A stretch of 64,000 nucleotides of DNA from Stratiolaelaps scimitus (Eukaryota > Arthropoda > Arachnida > Mesostigmata > Laelapidae), in contig JABWDB010000036.1 in NCBI GenBank assembly GCA_019614645.1, positions 1,240,001 through 1,304,000 of the forward strand, read 5' to 3'. Within the stretch, counting starts at the first letter, position 1, and every line of letters begins with the position of its first letter. This document shows positions 1 to 12,799 of this stretch, in pieces. The translations under genes and the position numbers were made by a program. The notes under the pieces were generated by a model. That model was not told the DNA's origin and did no database searches. It was given only the letters and a program-made list of their open reading frames with translations.

Positions 1-786
1 CCAGTCGCCCAGCAAGTACACCATCTCATGGTAAGCTTTCATTGCTAGCTGAATTTCCCCAAAAATTTAATCGCGCACAAGTTGCCACGACGATAAGAGC
101 TGTCACTTCTTGTTTATGAAGATACAAATCGTAGGTAGAAACAAATTTATCGACGAGTATCGACGGCGCATCGACTTGTTCCAAGACTTGATTCTCTTGA
201 GCGAGAGTCATTGATTGACCAACCCTTGGCGGTGTCATTCAGTTACAAATGCATCTGGGCCTTCATGCGCATGTCGCCTTTACGCGACGACCCGAACTGA
301 GAAGACATTCAGGACACTGTCTGCCTTGAGGGCACGTGTTTGTCCGCATATAGTACGTACAGATACAATTACGGCGGATTAAATATCAAAACATATAGAC
401 GCTCCGAATGTAGAGCTGAGTCGCGTATTTACCGTGACAGGACACACTGCAGGTGTGGCTTTGAACGGCTGTATGGATGAGCGATTTCGCAACGAATTTG
501 GAGAAATATTCAAGGAATATAATCAGCATATTTCAAGGGAATCGTTAAGGGCCTCAAGGTTCCCTCACTATTTTCTAATGTTTCATGATGATTATAACAA
601 TTAAGGTATCAAGTTCAGTTTCACTCTGTATTCAATTAAGTAGAGGGGCATGCATCAGCAAAGGCAAATATAACTAGGTGATTAAAATCCCCCCCCCCCG
701 TCAGGGGTCTGGTACAAAGGTCGAATATATATCTCGATTCCGATTATATTCTCAGTCGCAAACGAGTATACTCGACGGAGAACGTC

Positions 787-825
<39 letters not shown>

Positions 826-1025
826 AACTAAACTTAGTACCGTGCGAAAATAGCTGTTGAAAATCAACAAAGTTAACACCAGACAGTTGTATTCGCCTAT
901 TCCCTATCATTCTTTCATGTTATGTATAATTTATAATTAACGACACCGTGACACTCTTCCTGTGTCTGCGAATTCTTTGCGAATTATACATATATATTAT
1001 ATATATATATGTATATGCATATTAG
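1..1025. other. no gene seen; microsatellites
   Basis: I see no supported coding sequence. The stretch has a C run near 689-699, a long (TA)n array at 789-823 and TA-rich DNA at 990-1020. It probably lies in the intron or 5' flank of the gene whose exon begins at 1026. Confidence 0.5.
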
Positions 1026-3216
1026 GTGCCGAAACAGGAAAGCCCCGGCGAAGTTGGCCACAGCACCGTAAGGCCGAGCTCGGCCGAACGAAAACCTTGT
1101 TCAGGCGTCGAAGCTCGTGCTTCTCTAAGCGACGTGTCTCCAAGCCCCCAAGCTCAAGCAAGTCAGCTGCGAGAAATGCTCCAGACGCCTATGTCAGGCG
1201 GCGTTGGAGGCCATTCGTCAGCCTCGCTTGGACTCGGACTGCCACTCTGTGAGCCTAATATGCGCAAGCGCAGTAATACCGACACCCACATCAACCTGTC
1301 GACGATGTCGTCCTCTAGCCGTCACTGTAGCGGGTCAGGGTCATCTGCTACGGACGACGCCTCTCCAGCCAAGACGGCCAACATCCTTCAGCAGCAACAG
1401 CAGCAGCAGACTTCGGGAGGAACTAATCCCAACGAGGAGGTTTGTTCAATGTTTGTTTCATTGATCGCTGAACAATAATGTGAAAAACAGTTCGAGAGAG
1501 ACTGCTTCGTAGACCTTGTAGAGTTCATAGGCATCCTGTTTGTGCCTTCACAAGCTTTCTGATGCCGCTCACTGTAGGCCAATCATACAATTTCAAAGGG
1601 GTCTACAACAGAGACCGTCTTCGAAATCAGGTTTCCCATTGATCTGAAATCCCCCAGCTTCCGGAAAATGAGGGTGCAAGACCTTTCGAATACGTCTGTT
1701 TCGACACTCTCACGTTAGCTGAGCTTGTTTTTAATCAGGTAAATAGTTATTATGAAACGTGTATGCACGACATCAACATAAAAACACAACGCAAATTATA
1801 CATTCAAAGGTCAGTGTAGATTGTACTGCGCCGACAACGACCTAAATGCTGTGCCCCTTTACACGAGCTTACACGTAACGCGTAATCGAGAATGAGCCTG
1901 CCGTGCACCAGAACGTTATTTCCCAGCTCTGTCAGCACTGCTTGGAAACTAAATAGACATTAAGTCAATGCAGTAATTACGGCAGGTCGACAGATCAATA
2001 TATCGGACAGACCCCCATTGGTCCCCACCGCTGGCAGTGAGGGCCACATACATGTGTCCAATCTAGATCTGGATGCTCAGTCGAACTATTTATAAATGAT
2101 CCGAATTCGACACACGAGAGTATGCGAGCCAGAGGCGACTACTAACGGAATAGAATAACTAAGAAATATATGGGAAAGATCCCCACTCGATAGAGGGGGC
2201 AGCAGGCTCGAGTCCCGAGACCTGGCTACATATCGAGAATTGCATTTTACATACAACACATGCGTACATTCGTTAGTTAGTGAACAGTAATGATTGTGGA
2301 TGTGATAAAACACAGATGAAACACTATGGGAATAACAGAAACGCTAAATATTCAGTCGAGTTGAGGAATTGTTTTACAGAGAAGTGCTTGACGTTTGTGT
2401 TTCGAGACAAAATCGCCAATAGGAATACCCGCCCGCTGTTCATAGACAGCGGTTCGTGGAGTAGACCAATGCAGTAGTATTGTGATATGGCCAGCCTGAG
2501 GCAGAATGAGGAGTACAACGGTGTAGCAGCATGTTGCATATCTAATCACCGTCGGTACGAATCACTTGTCGATAACTCAAGGACTCACTCGCCGCAGGTC
2601 ATTTCTGGCCTGCCGTTGCGCGCGCCCAGCGCCGAGTGGCCTTGAATGAACGCATCGATCGTGCCTTACCAGTCATTGACCTGCTCGTATAGGCGAACGC
2701 AACCATATGAGGATATATGAGAAATGCACGAATAACGCAGATCAATACAATATAACGTTACAATGGCATAACACGTTCATCTGTCTAACTCGTGTCCCGG
2801 TTGTCCACATTCACTCCACAGGTGTATAACTTCAAGAAGAATATCAAAGAGCGATTTCAGTCGAATTTGCGCCTGTTTTCCGCATCGCCGACGGATAGCG
2901 TTGACGGTGAAGATTCGAAGGGTTTCACAGGTCAAGAGGAAAGAAGATATTCACATTCGCAGGTGAGAACGCGAGAATCGGATGTGAGGCAATTCATAAT
3001 GAAGGAATTAATGAATCGATCGGTAATCATTTGAAGGCAACGGGGGTAGATTTCAAAGGCGTGTTATCTTTGAGGGTTATTGTCTCAGGAAGCAGGATGT
3101 ATGAATTTACTTGAACTGAGAAAGTGTGGCTTTAAGGAATCGGTATAAAAATGATTTCTCACCCAGCCAACTTTTTCTAATAAATTTCAAAGGAACTAGA
3201 CATTAATAATATACAC

Positions 3217-3251
<35 letters not shown>

Positions 3252-4321
3252 AATATAATGTAATAGATAACAAATATATCATCTAGCCGAGTTGGACAAA
3301 CAAACAGCACGAGTCTCTACAGTGTAGCATACATTTAGTAAGTGAGCGATATTATTCCTTGGACACTTTTGATATTGTATGCTATTTTAATTGATATTTA
3401 TTTAATTGATAGTTAGCAAAATATATCTGTCATCAGTGACGACCTAGCCAATGATCACCAGCAAATCGCCACCATTGTCCGATCCCATCGGTTAAGTACG
3501 ATGCGCGCTCAATGACGACAATGCACACACTGAACACCTTCCGTTGTTGCTCCGCGATTCCCTTGAAACGCTGTTTTCAGGTACAAGGCCCCGTGGCGTC
3601 CCCGCGCAGTCCGGCGTCCTTCTATCGTCATACGGTCTCAGCGCCTCCTATGGGCGAGGTGGTCGACGAAGAGCGTGCCGCAACGCTGGCCACGGACTTA
3701 TCGGTGACGGTCGAGAACAGCGCCCGCCAGTCGCTGCAGGAGTCCCGCGAGCCCCGGGACAACAGCAGCCGCGAATTTCGCGACGGGCCAGTCGTCAAAT
3801 GGGAGCCAACGATGACAATGAGCCAACTCGACTCGAGCAACAGCGCGGGCAGTCCCCCGGCCAGCAATAATCCCTCGTCACGTTCGAGCGCGTCGAGTTC
3901 GGGGTACAGCAGTAACGGGAGCTCGGGAGAGGCTGGAGTGCGCCACCCCGCCGGGAGTCCGCCTCTGCCGGCGCCGGCAGTGTTGGCGCAAGCGCTGGCC
4001 GGCTCAGCGACTACGAACGAGGCAGCGCTCAATCCATGCCCTGGTTCGGCAAGTTCGGCTTTGGCAGGTGTACCGATATTCGCGCTGCACCCTAAACGCG
4101 CGTTCTACATTCCACTCACAATGGAGTCGAGCCTGCTAGCGCCCTTCTTGCAGGCGGACGATGAGGCTGGCAGTCCAGTCCTCCACCCGGTTAGCATTTC
4201 CGTCAACTTCAACCAGCTGTACCGCAAGAACATCACGGCGACGCCGCACACGCCGCCATGGCTATGCGTACGCTCTGCCGAGCCCCGCCTGCCGCTGGTT
4301 CTGCCAAATGGCCGGCTGTAG
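1026..4321 (+). CDS. Ser-rich protein of unknown function, three 3'-terminal exons (5' end missing)
   Basis: Three exons can be joined in phase 0: 1026-1439, 2822-2962 and 3581-4321 (stop TAG), giving 431 codons after an upstream start that I cannot place. Acceptors are tattag, ccacag and tttcag; donors are GAG|gtttgt and CAG|gtgaga. The first exon ends in a short poly-Gln run and includes the motif MRKRSNTDTHINLS. The second is basic (VYNFKKNIKERFQSN). The third is Ser/Pro/Gly-rich and then ends in an ordered-looking block (FALHPKRAFYIPLT, SLLAPFLQ, VLHPVSISVNFNQLY) unlike the low-complexity rest. That composition, an ordered tail on a disordered Ser/Gln-rich body, is typical of nuclear regulatory proteins, but I do not recognise the family. 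The 5' boundary of the first exon is the least certain; the basic exon and the final exon are well supported by splice sites and open phase. Confidence 0.7.
3219..3249. repeat. (TA)n microsatellite in intron
   Basis: An uninterrupted TA dinucleotide run inside the last intron of the gene at 1026-4321. Confidence 0.9.
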
Positions 4322-6026
4322 GGTGGCTGGTCACCGAGGGCGAATCGCATACAAATTACATAGGGAGACATGATTAGGCAGGCCAATTACGTGCCGGCAG
4401 GCTGACAGACACCACACACGTGACACCGTGATAATCTGAACCTTGACCGTCGAACGCAGAGGGACACCGGGGAGCGACATGAACGGCGGGAAGATATCGA
4501 TTGATGATCAACAGAATTTGATCGATGATCGATGCAACGCGTGTCTATTGTATTCTTCCGTCCGCCCCGAATCGAACGCCAGGTAGTGACGAGCATCGAT
4601 AGTTGTCATCACAGGTTCAGCTAATGAAGTGCACGATATGAAGAGATTGACGGTCACCTCGGCACCCAGAGGAGAAGGAGGTGGAGGTTGTGGTGGCGGC
4701 AGCGGCGGCGGCGGCGCAATGGAAAATGTGGAATTGATGATGAACAATTGAATATTACGGCATTCGTCCGTGGCGAGTAAAATGAGGTGTAATGTTCGGG
4801 CAATATCAATCTCGCTTTGCCTGTTCCTGATATAGTGGTCTGTGATTATGATAACTGTAATGATTATGATTCATGTTCGTTGTTCTATATTTTTTTTCTG
4901 TTCGGTAGAGATAGTGGTATCGCAGCGACGCGAACTTGCGGCGCAATGACGACGAACACTGCCGATCGATCGACGGGCAGGTATACCAGAAGGAAAACTG
5001 TATTCGTTAACTTGTTCTGTTGAAGATTTTATGGCGCAGAGACACCGTTTATTATAGAAGTATACATATATATATATATATATATATAGAATTGAATAAA
5101 AAAAACTGTCGAATAGAAATTGTCCATCAAGCGACACAGAGAGACAGAGAGAAAAAGACTGAGTCCTTCTGTTTGTTGAGTTTCTTTCCAACGAACGATT
5201 GACTGGCGAAGACAAATGACTCAACACTGAATGTGAGCGGGAGGGGACTGGGTGTGAGTAGAGAACGTACAAAGGTCTGAAAATGTCGACAGCCGAAAAA
5301 CGTTTGGTGACGATTTTCCAATAGCGAGTGAACGGTCCTGACTCGTGTTTAGCCGGCATCGAATACAAATTTCAACCAAGCGGCTGGTCAAACACGTTTG
5401 GTGTTGGTGACATCTCGAAATAGGCCTTATGCAATATTCGACATAGCGCCTATCACCACGGATGGACTGTTGGTTAATATGTATATCGCAATAAATTGTT
5501 GCATTGGTTATTGGTAAAAAAAATTGGTTTGTATTGCCACAGCGGATGTACAACAGAGAGCAGAGCCCAACACAAATACCGGCTAGCGACAGCGTTCTGG
5601 GAGGGCGACTGCAGAGAGACACCTGATGAGCACTAATAGAATTGCTACCAGACTCGACTGGAGACCCACGCACGATCGGGTATCAGATCCGCATTACGAA
5701 CGCGTAGAATCGCTGTCTTGAAATCGAATGACGTTGTTCAGCCGATGTTCGATGACATGAGCGAAGTCATAAATACAAACGAATCCTTGATTAAAATGTT
5801 CATAGGCATCAAACTTCACGTTTTCTTCATAGCTTCAAATAGTCTTCGTTTCGCTAACATTACTGTATACGATCGAAAATTACATATGTGCAACTCGGGG
5901 TCATCGCTCCGCGTTTGACATTCTTGACACCGGCACAGTTCTTAAAGGATGCTACGCAGGTTAGCTGATGGAATGAGACCCATTGTGATTACGGAAATTG
6001 TTATAGTACAATGATTCTTATTACGA

Positions 6027-6066
6027 TTAATAATAATAATAATAATAATAATTATTATTATTATTA
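6027..6066. repeat. self-complementary (TAA)n-(TTA)n block
   Basis: A TAA run passes directly into a TTA run, so the two halves can pair as a hairpin. A second, less regular ATT/TAA block lies at 7022-7060. Confidence 0.85.
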
Positions 6067-8015
6067 CCATGATGATAATTATAATGTTACGATGTGTTGT
6101 TATGAGTTGCTAGTACTATTGCGATATATGATTACAACTAATTAATTCAGTATAATATTATTACTACTACCACTAATACTACTATTACTACTACGATTGT
6201 TGTTGTTGTTGTTGAAATTATTGAATAATGATGTCAAACTGAAAGCAAAATGCCTGACAGAAATATATCACAGTAGGATTAAATCGAAATTCGCTTTAAA
6301 TCAATAATAACATAATATTAAAGATAATTAATAATAACAATAATAATAATACAAATGATATACAAACAAACAAAGAACACACTGATAGTTATTGTAGTAA
6401 AATTATTTTATGGTGAAAATAGATCGGAAAATGTCAAAAGAAGCCTGACGATATGTTTGCGATAATATGGATAGTTCAGCCCGCCTGCCCGTTTTTGCTT
6501 TGTAATCATACGAATACATAAGAACGTACACACAAATACAACCACACGCACTGACTACAAACAATAATACACGGCTGGAAGAAAAACATATATATATATA
6601 TGTATATATATGTGAGAGAGAGAGAAGATGGCGGGATAGCGCGTCAAGGAGTTGATTACGTGATGTTTGCGCGACGTGAGGAACGAAACGAGTCAGTTGG
6701 CGTTGAAGACAACGAACATCGCCATGTTGTCATTCACGAACGGAACAATGGGCAACGCTGTCATCAGCCACCACCCCGTGGATTGTATGACCGTAACGCA
6801 CGAACAGGGAACGAATGTTGAAATGTCGCTTCATAGGCGAAGGTCAGCAGAGATACGCAAGCGGAAACACTCGAGTCTTGGAGATTGCATAGAAGGCAGA
6901 CATATCGGATATACATACACGCATACACTCATCGAGCTGAATTCGAAGTCAACAGGGAGGGAGAGAAGAGTACCCTAGAAAAAGAATGATTCTCAGGCGA
7001 CAAAAATATCGTTGGCTGGCTGTTATTATTATTATTATTATTATTAATAATAATAATTATTGTTGTTGTTATAATGGTCATTCTTATTATAAGGCAGGAT
7101 ATGGCTCGGACGGCCATTGTCATGGCTCTGGCGACACGTGGCTGTGTGTTATTAATGTCTCATAAGTGTAACCCGCTAATTAATTACGATGATGTGATGA
7201 TGAAATAATGATCGTGTTGAGGAAATATTTTCTTGCTTAAGTCTGAGGTGGAAAGTTTCCCTCCACCCGGATGATCCTGTCACAATTGCTATTCGTGCCG
7301 ACCATGCTGATGACAGTAGGTCGTTGTTCATCACGACATAAACACCACAACCACTCTCAAGTGACTTGATATCATAGCGCGAGAGACTGACAGAAAGAGA
7401 AAGCGAGAGAGAGAGAGAGAGCGACAAAGAGAGATCTTCAAGGACAAGGCGACAAACAGGACGGCCACATCAGTAATAACAGATATGTGAGTACAGTGAG
7501 TACAGAGAAGATATGATGAGAAGATATATTGTATGTTCTCTGAGCACAGAGAAGATATGTTGGTGATGGAACGTCACAGGGAAATGATTGACTTTGAGCA
7601 GATCGCGCGTAGTGGAGGTTGCAGTGAGCGCGGTGATGGCTTGTCGACTAGCGGATCGTAAGCGAATGGGAGAGACTGAACTGAAAACTTGAAACGTGTG
7701 GACCTTCACGCTGCGAGCGACCGCGAGCTGAGGCCACGACCGAAATGAAGCTGCGGGGCCAGATGCAAAAATCGCAACGGCTTTGATAGATATCATCGGA
7801 TCGTCTCGTCGACCATCAGTCTAGCGGCTGGGCCCTGTGAGACATTGGGGTGACAACCCCACACGAAGTGAGAAATGCGAATGAATCATGAGCGAAGCTT
7901 CTCTATGGGTTCTATCGCAAAGCGAATGAGGACACTATTTATACGTTTGAGGTTTCTTGCTGAAACAGTCCTCTAGTGAATGGAGGAGCTTTCTGCGTGA
8001 TTATAGGTACACAGG

Positions 8016-8030
8016 TAGAGAGAGACAGAG

Positions 8031-8071
<41 letters not shown>

Positions 8072-8081
8072 GAGAGAGAGA
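8016..8081. repeat. (GA)n microsatellite
   Basis: Nearly continuous AG dinucleotides with a few GGT interruptions. The minus-strand open frames over it (poly Ser-Leu) are artefacts of the repeat. Confidence 0.9.
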
Positions 8082-9638
8082 CATGTAAAGGAAAGCTGGA
8101 AGGAGGAATCCCAGTGAGACGATGGAGCTAGACATTGGAGCAGAGAGCTCCGTTGAGCTGTGTGGCCGGCAAGCATACCCAAGCAAAGGTGGTTCACGGT
8201 AGAGAAAGGCTCGTGGTAGAGGGCGAGATCTAGCTACGTGTCCATTACACAATGCTATCGTGAGAAGGGATTTTGATGATGAACCCGCTGGACTGGAGAT
8301 GCCAGCTTGAACACGATGTCTTCGTGTCGAATGGCGATTGAATTGGATGACCAAGACTGTAGGACAGGTGGCGGAATAATGAAATTGAACAGAATAAGAG
8401 ATAAATTATATTCTTAAGATATTCTCTAAGATAATGTATGAATGGATTGATTGATTGATTCATACTACTACTACCAATGCTGTATTTTTCCGCCTATTTT
8501 GTAATCTGCGCGAGGCCGTCGGAAGTGTGGACGATGCGCGCTGGATAAACAACAGTAAGCCCGAATTTACGAGGTAGGGCATTCGAAGTAATGTCAAGCA
8601 AATAAACCTATGTATATCTATCTATCAATCTATTTTGGATTCTCGTGGTACAGCAGCTACGAAAATGACAAATTTGAATGCGACGTTCTAATGGTAGAAA
8701 AAAATCACCGAATCTGACAAGCTACTGCAAGCTGCTCAATCTGGATTAGCGATAGACATCGCCAATTTAAACATCTGCAGCAGAAGCATTAGCAGTATTG
8801 TATTCGAATGCCCTCCCTTGGCGATGTAGCCAAATAATAAATTATGTCAAACCGGCGCATTGTCCACTCGCCGCTGCCTTGAGTCCTGAGAAAAACAGCC
8901 TTTAGGCACATGAAGCTGCTCAATGCTCACAACCTACAAATGTCCTGGACATTGACCTATTTCCCAAAAAAATGTTCTAAGAAAAACAGGCTTATAACAG
9001 GCTCATTGTGTCGGACAGACAGACACACACGCATACACACACACACACGCGCGGCCACAATTCCATGTGGAGACCCGCAGTCCCTCAATGAATTGAAATG
9101 AAAAGTTGTCACCAAAGCGCTCTCTCCCCTGATCAGGCTCATTGGAAAAACAAACTGCTGCACCCGCAATTAGCATCAGCCTGCGATAATAATTATGATC
9201 AAGGGGGAAACCATACGAATGGATAACGCCGTTTCCTATACTACAAGAGAACGAATTTCACGAACAATAAGAAAATATCAAGGATACCATGGCAGCAGCA
9301 GTGACAACCAACTACCATAATAATTATAATAGAATAATTCAGGAATAGATAACGAAAGAGAAAGCATAATTTTTAGTGCTCATTGTATTTTTGTCTATAA
9401 CAGATAAACCCGTGGAACAATTCATTGTTAGTGGATCACAAACAAACAGAGAAACAGAAACAACACAAGCTGACCAACCTCTCTCTCTCCGTTTTTGCCT
9501 TCAGAGTACGTTTACTATCTACAGAATATTTTTTCTATATTTTAATTGTTGGTTTTTTTTGTGGCGGGGCATAACGTACCAGTTCCCAACGCCGAGGGTC
9601 GGCTTTCGCTCAAGGACGACACACAAACATTATATAAA

Positions 9639-9990
9639 CATATATATATATATATTATATTATATATATATATAATATATATATATATATATAAGCAACA
9701 AATGGAAACAAACAGCCCAGACCGACGACTCCTGTGCCGGCCATTCATACGACCTTCCTCATTGACGTTGTTGTTCCCTTTGAAACGGATGATCTTGGCC
9801 ATTGAGCTTTCCATACGCGCTGCACATGTAAACACCGCTTCAGTGTCCAAGATTTATTTTTGTATATATATGGAGATGAAATATATATATATATATATAT
9901 ACATAAATATATATATATATATAAAGTGAATAAAATAAACAGAAATATATATAAATATATATATATATATACATATAAATATTATATATA
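9639..9990. repeat. cluster of (TA)n arrays
   Basis: TA arrays at 9639-9693 and 9880-9990, including ATATAAATAT variants, with ordinary sequence between them. All long open frames here are repeat-coded. Confidence 0.85.
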
Positions 9991-10730
9991 GTACCTAATT
10001 TTGACCTACCGGACAACGCTCCCGGACTTCCCCATCGTTTACGGCGTTTTGTGACGACAGAAAATAAACGAATCACTGAATATTAAAATAATACTAATAA
10101 TAATAATAATATTAATGATAATAATGAGGACGACTATGGAAAGGTCGCTGCTGAAAGCGATACTCTACCAGACATTGTCAATTCGAGAGAAGATATGAGA
10201 AAGAGAGAGAGATGGAAATAGGTGCATTAATTGATATATATTGCAAACATGTTAAAATGACAATTGAAATGCGGGACAGAAATGGATAGTTAAAATCATG
10301 TGAGTAGTAGTTAAAATCACCAGGGGACAGATTCCCATTGCGGAAGGGGCCCCTAACAGGTGTTTATGCGAGTGACTAGAATGACGAGGATGATCCTTTT
10401 GGGGTGTGATTCGAGCAAGGCTATCAGGCTGACACGGGCAGAGCAAATAACATGGACAACAATAGCAGCAGCGAAGGGCAGGAAAGTCCAATGACTTTGG
10501 TGCTCTGATGAAAAAAAAAAGGCGAAGCTTAATGATAAATATAAGTGACATTTATTGAGAAACAGGGAGGTGGGCGTTTCATTCCCCGTGCCATCTACGC
10601 GTTGAACAACTGGATAGTTGGCTGGTTGGTTGGTTGATTGTTTAAATAAAGCTGCAATGGCAAGATTATTCAATGAACTTGAGAGCGATAGATTCGAAAT
10701 GAGACGAGAACACGCGGGAAAGATAACTCG

Positions 10731-10763
<33 letters not shown>

Positions 10764-12004
10764 TATAAACATTAACCGTACCGCCGATTCAGGCGAGCAC
10801 TGAAGCACAGACAACGTCCGTAGCCCCGCCCATCCGACCCCCGCCCAACAAACTCAATTCAATGATTGATACAGATAAAGAAAAAAAGGCTGGGTCCTGT
10901 AGAAAACCGACGAATAACAAGAGCGAACAGAGAAAGGGAGAAAACTCGAGCTCTATGAGCCCGAGAAGTCATTCAACGCCGCTACTGTACATAGATGAAA
11001 TATTAAGATGACGATGATGAACTCGAATAATGATCGAGATACGTTTGTTCTCCCTGCGATTAGGGCAGTTGTCGATTTATCGGAGAGACTGACAACAATT
11101 TAAAAAATAAAATGTGCATCGTTGTGAGAAAAAATAAACAACAATATTGACACATGGTTCAATTTCATCATCTGTGTTTATCAGGGCGGCGTATCGCATG
11201 CTACGTGGCCTAATCGTGTTTAGAAATAATATTGAAGTGATGCTCCATGTACACTCATTGTTAGATGACTCGGATAAGTTTGGATAAAAGGGTGACTGAT
11301 GATTATGGGAAAAAAAATATATATATATATAATTTGTCTATTTGTTTATGTATATATGATTATATGTGTATATGTAGGGTTAGCTTTAGGTGTAATAAAA
11401 TATTAGCGATAATTTTGTGTGAACATATGCTCGAGGCCACCTATGGTCCGGGGTGGGGGACAGGGTGCGATTTTGAACTTGTCGATTGAAATGTGCGCAA
11501 GTGCTCCTAATGTTATAGTGTTCTAGAACTCCTTGTTCACCTCGCGTCATAATCACATTATAATTGCATGGACACCATCCATTTCTTCAACAGCAGCATT
11601 ATGCTATATAGTATGATCAATGAATGATATACTCCATATGACCCACAAATAGTATCATCGTAATCATAATTGATTCTCGCTCTTCTCGTCCTGAGCATGT
11701 GTGTACACAATTCTCGCGGGCCCCGGTAGCCGTCATTGAGAAAATCGATCACGTATCATATGGGAATATATGCGCCTATTCGTATGTAGGTATAGTTTCT
11801 CCACGCGTACTAAGAGTGAGTGTGGCTAAATCAGATAGAGCCACCAGATTTTAACGGTAGCTGCCATCGTTTTGAATTTCGCCTCGAGCGGATGAGGGAA
11901 CCTGACTTGCTTGGATTTACATTATTTATTTATTTTTTCAACACTTCGGCGGCTATTAAGCCCTACATGGAATCGGCTTAGACTAAAACTAAACTAAACT
12001 TTTT

Positions 12005-12062
12005 CGGGCTGACTCTCAGCCAACATTTAACGTCCACGGTACCGCTTTCGCATTGCTTCGCA
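12005..12062 (-). mobile_element. SINE family T, 3' fragment (copy 1) with target-site repeats
   Basis: Read on the minus strand this is the family 3' end: GTGGACGTTAAATG, then the small palindrome GGCTGAGAGTCAGCC, then CGAAAAAGTTTAG and an AAACT-like tail. Near-identical 13-bp direct repeats (GGCTTAGACTA with two leading bases) flank it at 11973-11985 and 12063-12075, as expected for a retroposed, 5'-truncated copy. Confidence 0.7.
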
Positions 12063-12699
12063 TTGGCTTAGACTATTCAGCTATTACAAGAGCGAAGGTT
12101 CTGGCATGAACTGGGCGTGTGATAGGTCGTTACTCATCTCTATCTCGGACACAGATGACACTAGCTTCGAATTTGTCTTTATGCAATCTGCGCCTTACTC
12201 TATGAGATATTTATCTCCAAATTACATCCGACATCCTCATCTATCTGGAATATATATATATATAAGTATTTTTTATAGAATTCATCTACGAGTGGTATCG
12301 AACTATTTCCATGTAGTACTATTCACCCTGAAGATTCAAGCGCTCGATACTTCCCTCCGAGTTCGGCAACCTTCGTTTCGGTCGAGTCCACCTGTTACCA
12401 TTAGCTCAGGGGACAGATCTATGGGCAAATATTTCCGACGACAAACGACCCTCAGTACCTACATAACAGGATGGGTGACATCATAAACCCCGCACAAAGC
12501 GTTGATTGGTTTCGCTGAGTCGGAGTGCGATCGTTCTCTTCGAAAATCGAATCGTCGACCAATCGTCGTTCTAATGTCTACTCGTCAATTTCGTCAATTT
12601 TTATCCTATCTTCTCTTTGAATAGGTGAATCCATTTTCCTGACTTTCGTTGTAACTTGAAAAAGCCAATGTTCGATTTGCCGCGACGCATATGCAAACT

Positions 12700-12799
12700 G
12701 TTTTTCGAGCTGACCCATCAGCTGTTCCCCTATGTGACAGGCCTCAGCTCTTAACCTTTAGGTATTACTATGAGGACCTGTCGGGGCCACCTTTGCTTA
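12700..12799 (-). repeat. dispersed repeat family R, copy 1
   Basis: About 100 bp that is nearly identical, in inverse orientation, to 47195-47292. The shared core includes GACAGGTCCTCATAGTAATA and AAGGTTAAGAGCTGAGGCCT. Its end (GGTCAGCTCGAAAAAC) resembles the 3' end of SINE family T, so it may be a relative using the same tail. Confidence 0.75.

Larger units (their letters stand above)
4322..12004. other. intergenic, microsatellite-rich, no gene seen
   Basis: Open frames here are driven by simple repeats (poly-IY from TA, poly-SL from GA) and none has a convincing domain. An AATAAA at 5095-5100 could end the transcript of the upstream gene. Simple arrays include TA at 5065-5088, 9639-9693 and 9880-9990, GA around 7390-7430 and 8016-8081, and TAA/TTA blocks at 6027-6066 and 7022-7060. 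Confidence 0.6.

Noticed and set aside
7973..8354. Minus-strand frames with long Ser-Leu runs
   Set aside because: Coded by the (GA)n array; no other protein-like segment.
9376..10076. Open frames rich in Ile-Tyr on both strands
   Set aside because: They are translations of (TA)n arrays, with no splice support or domain; the same applies to other IYIY frames in the window.
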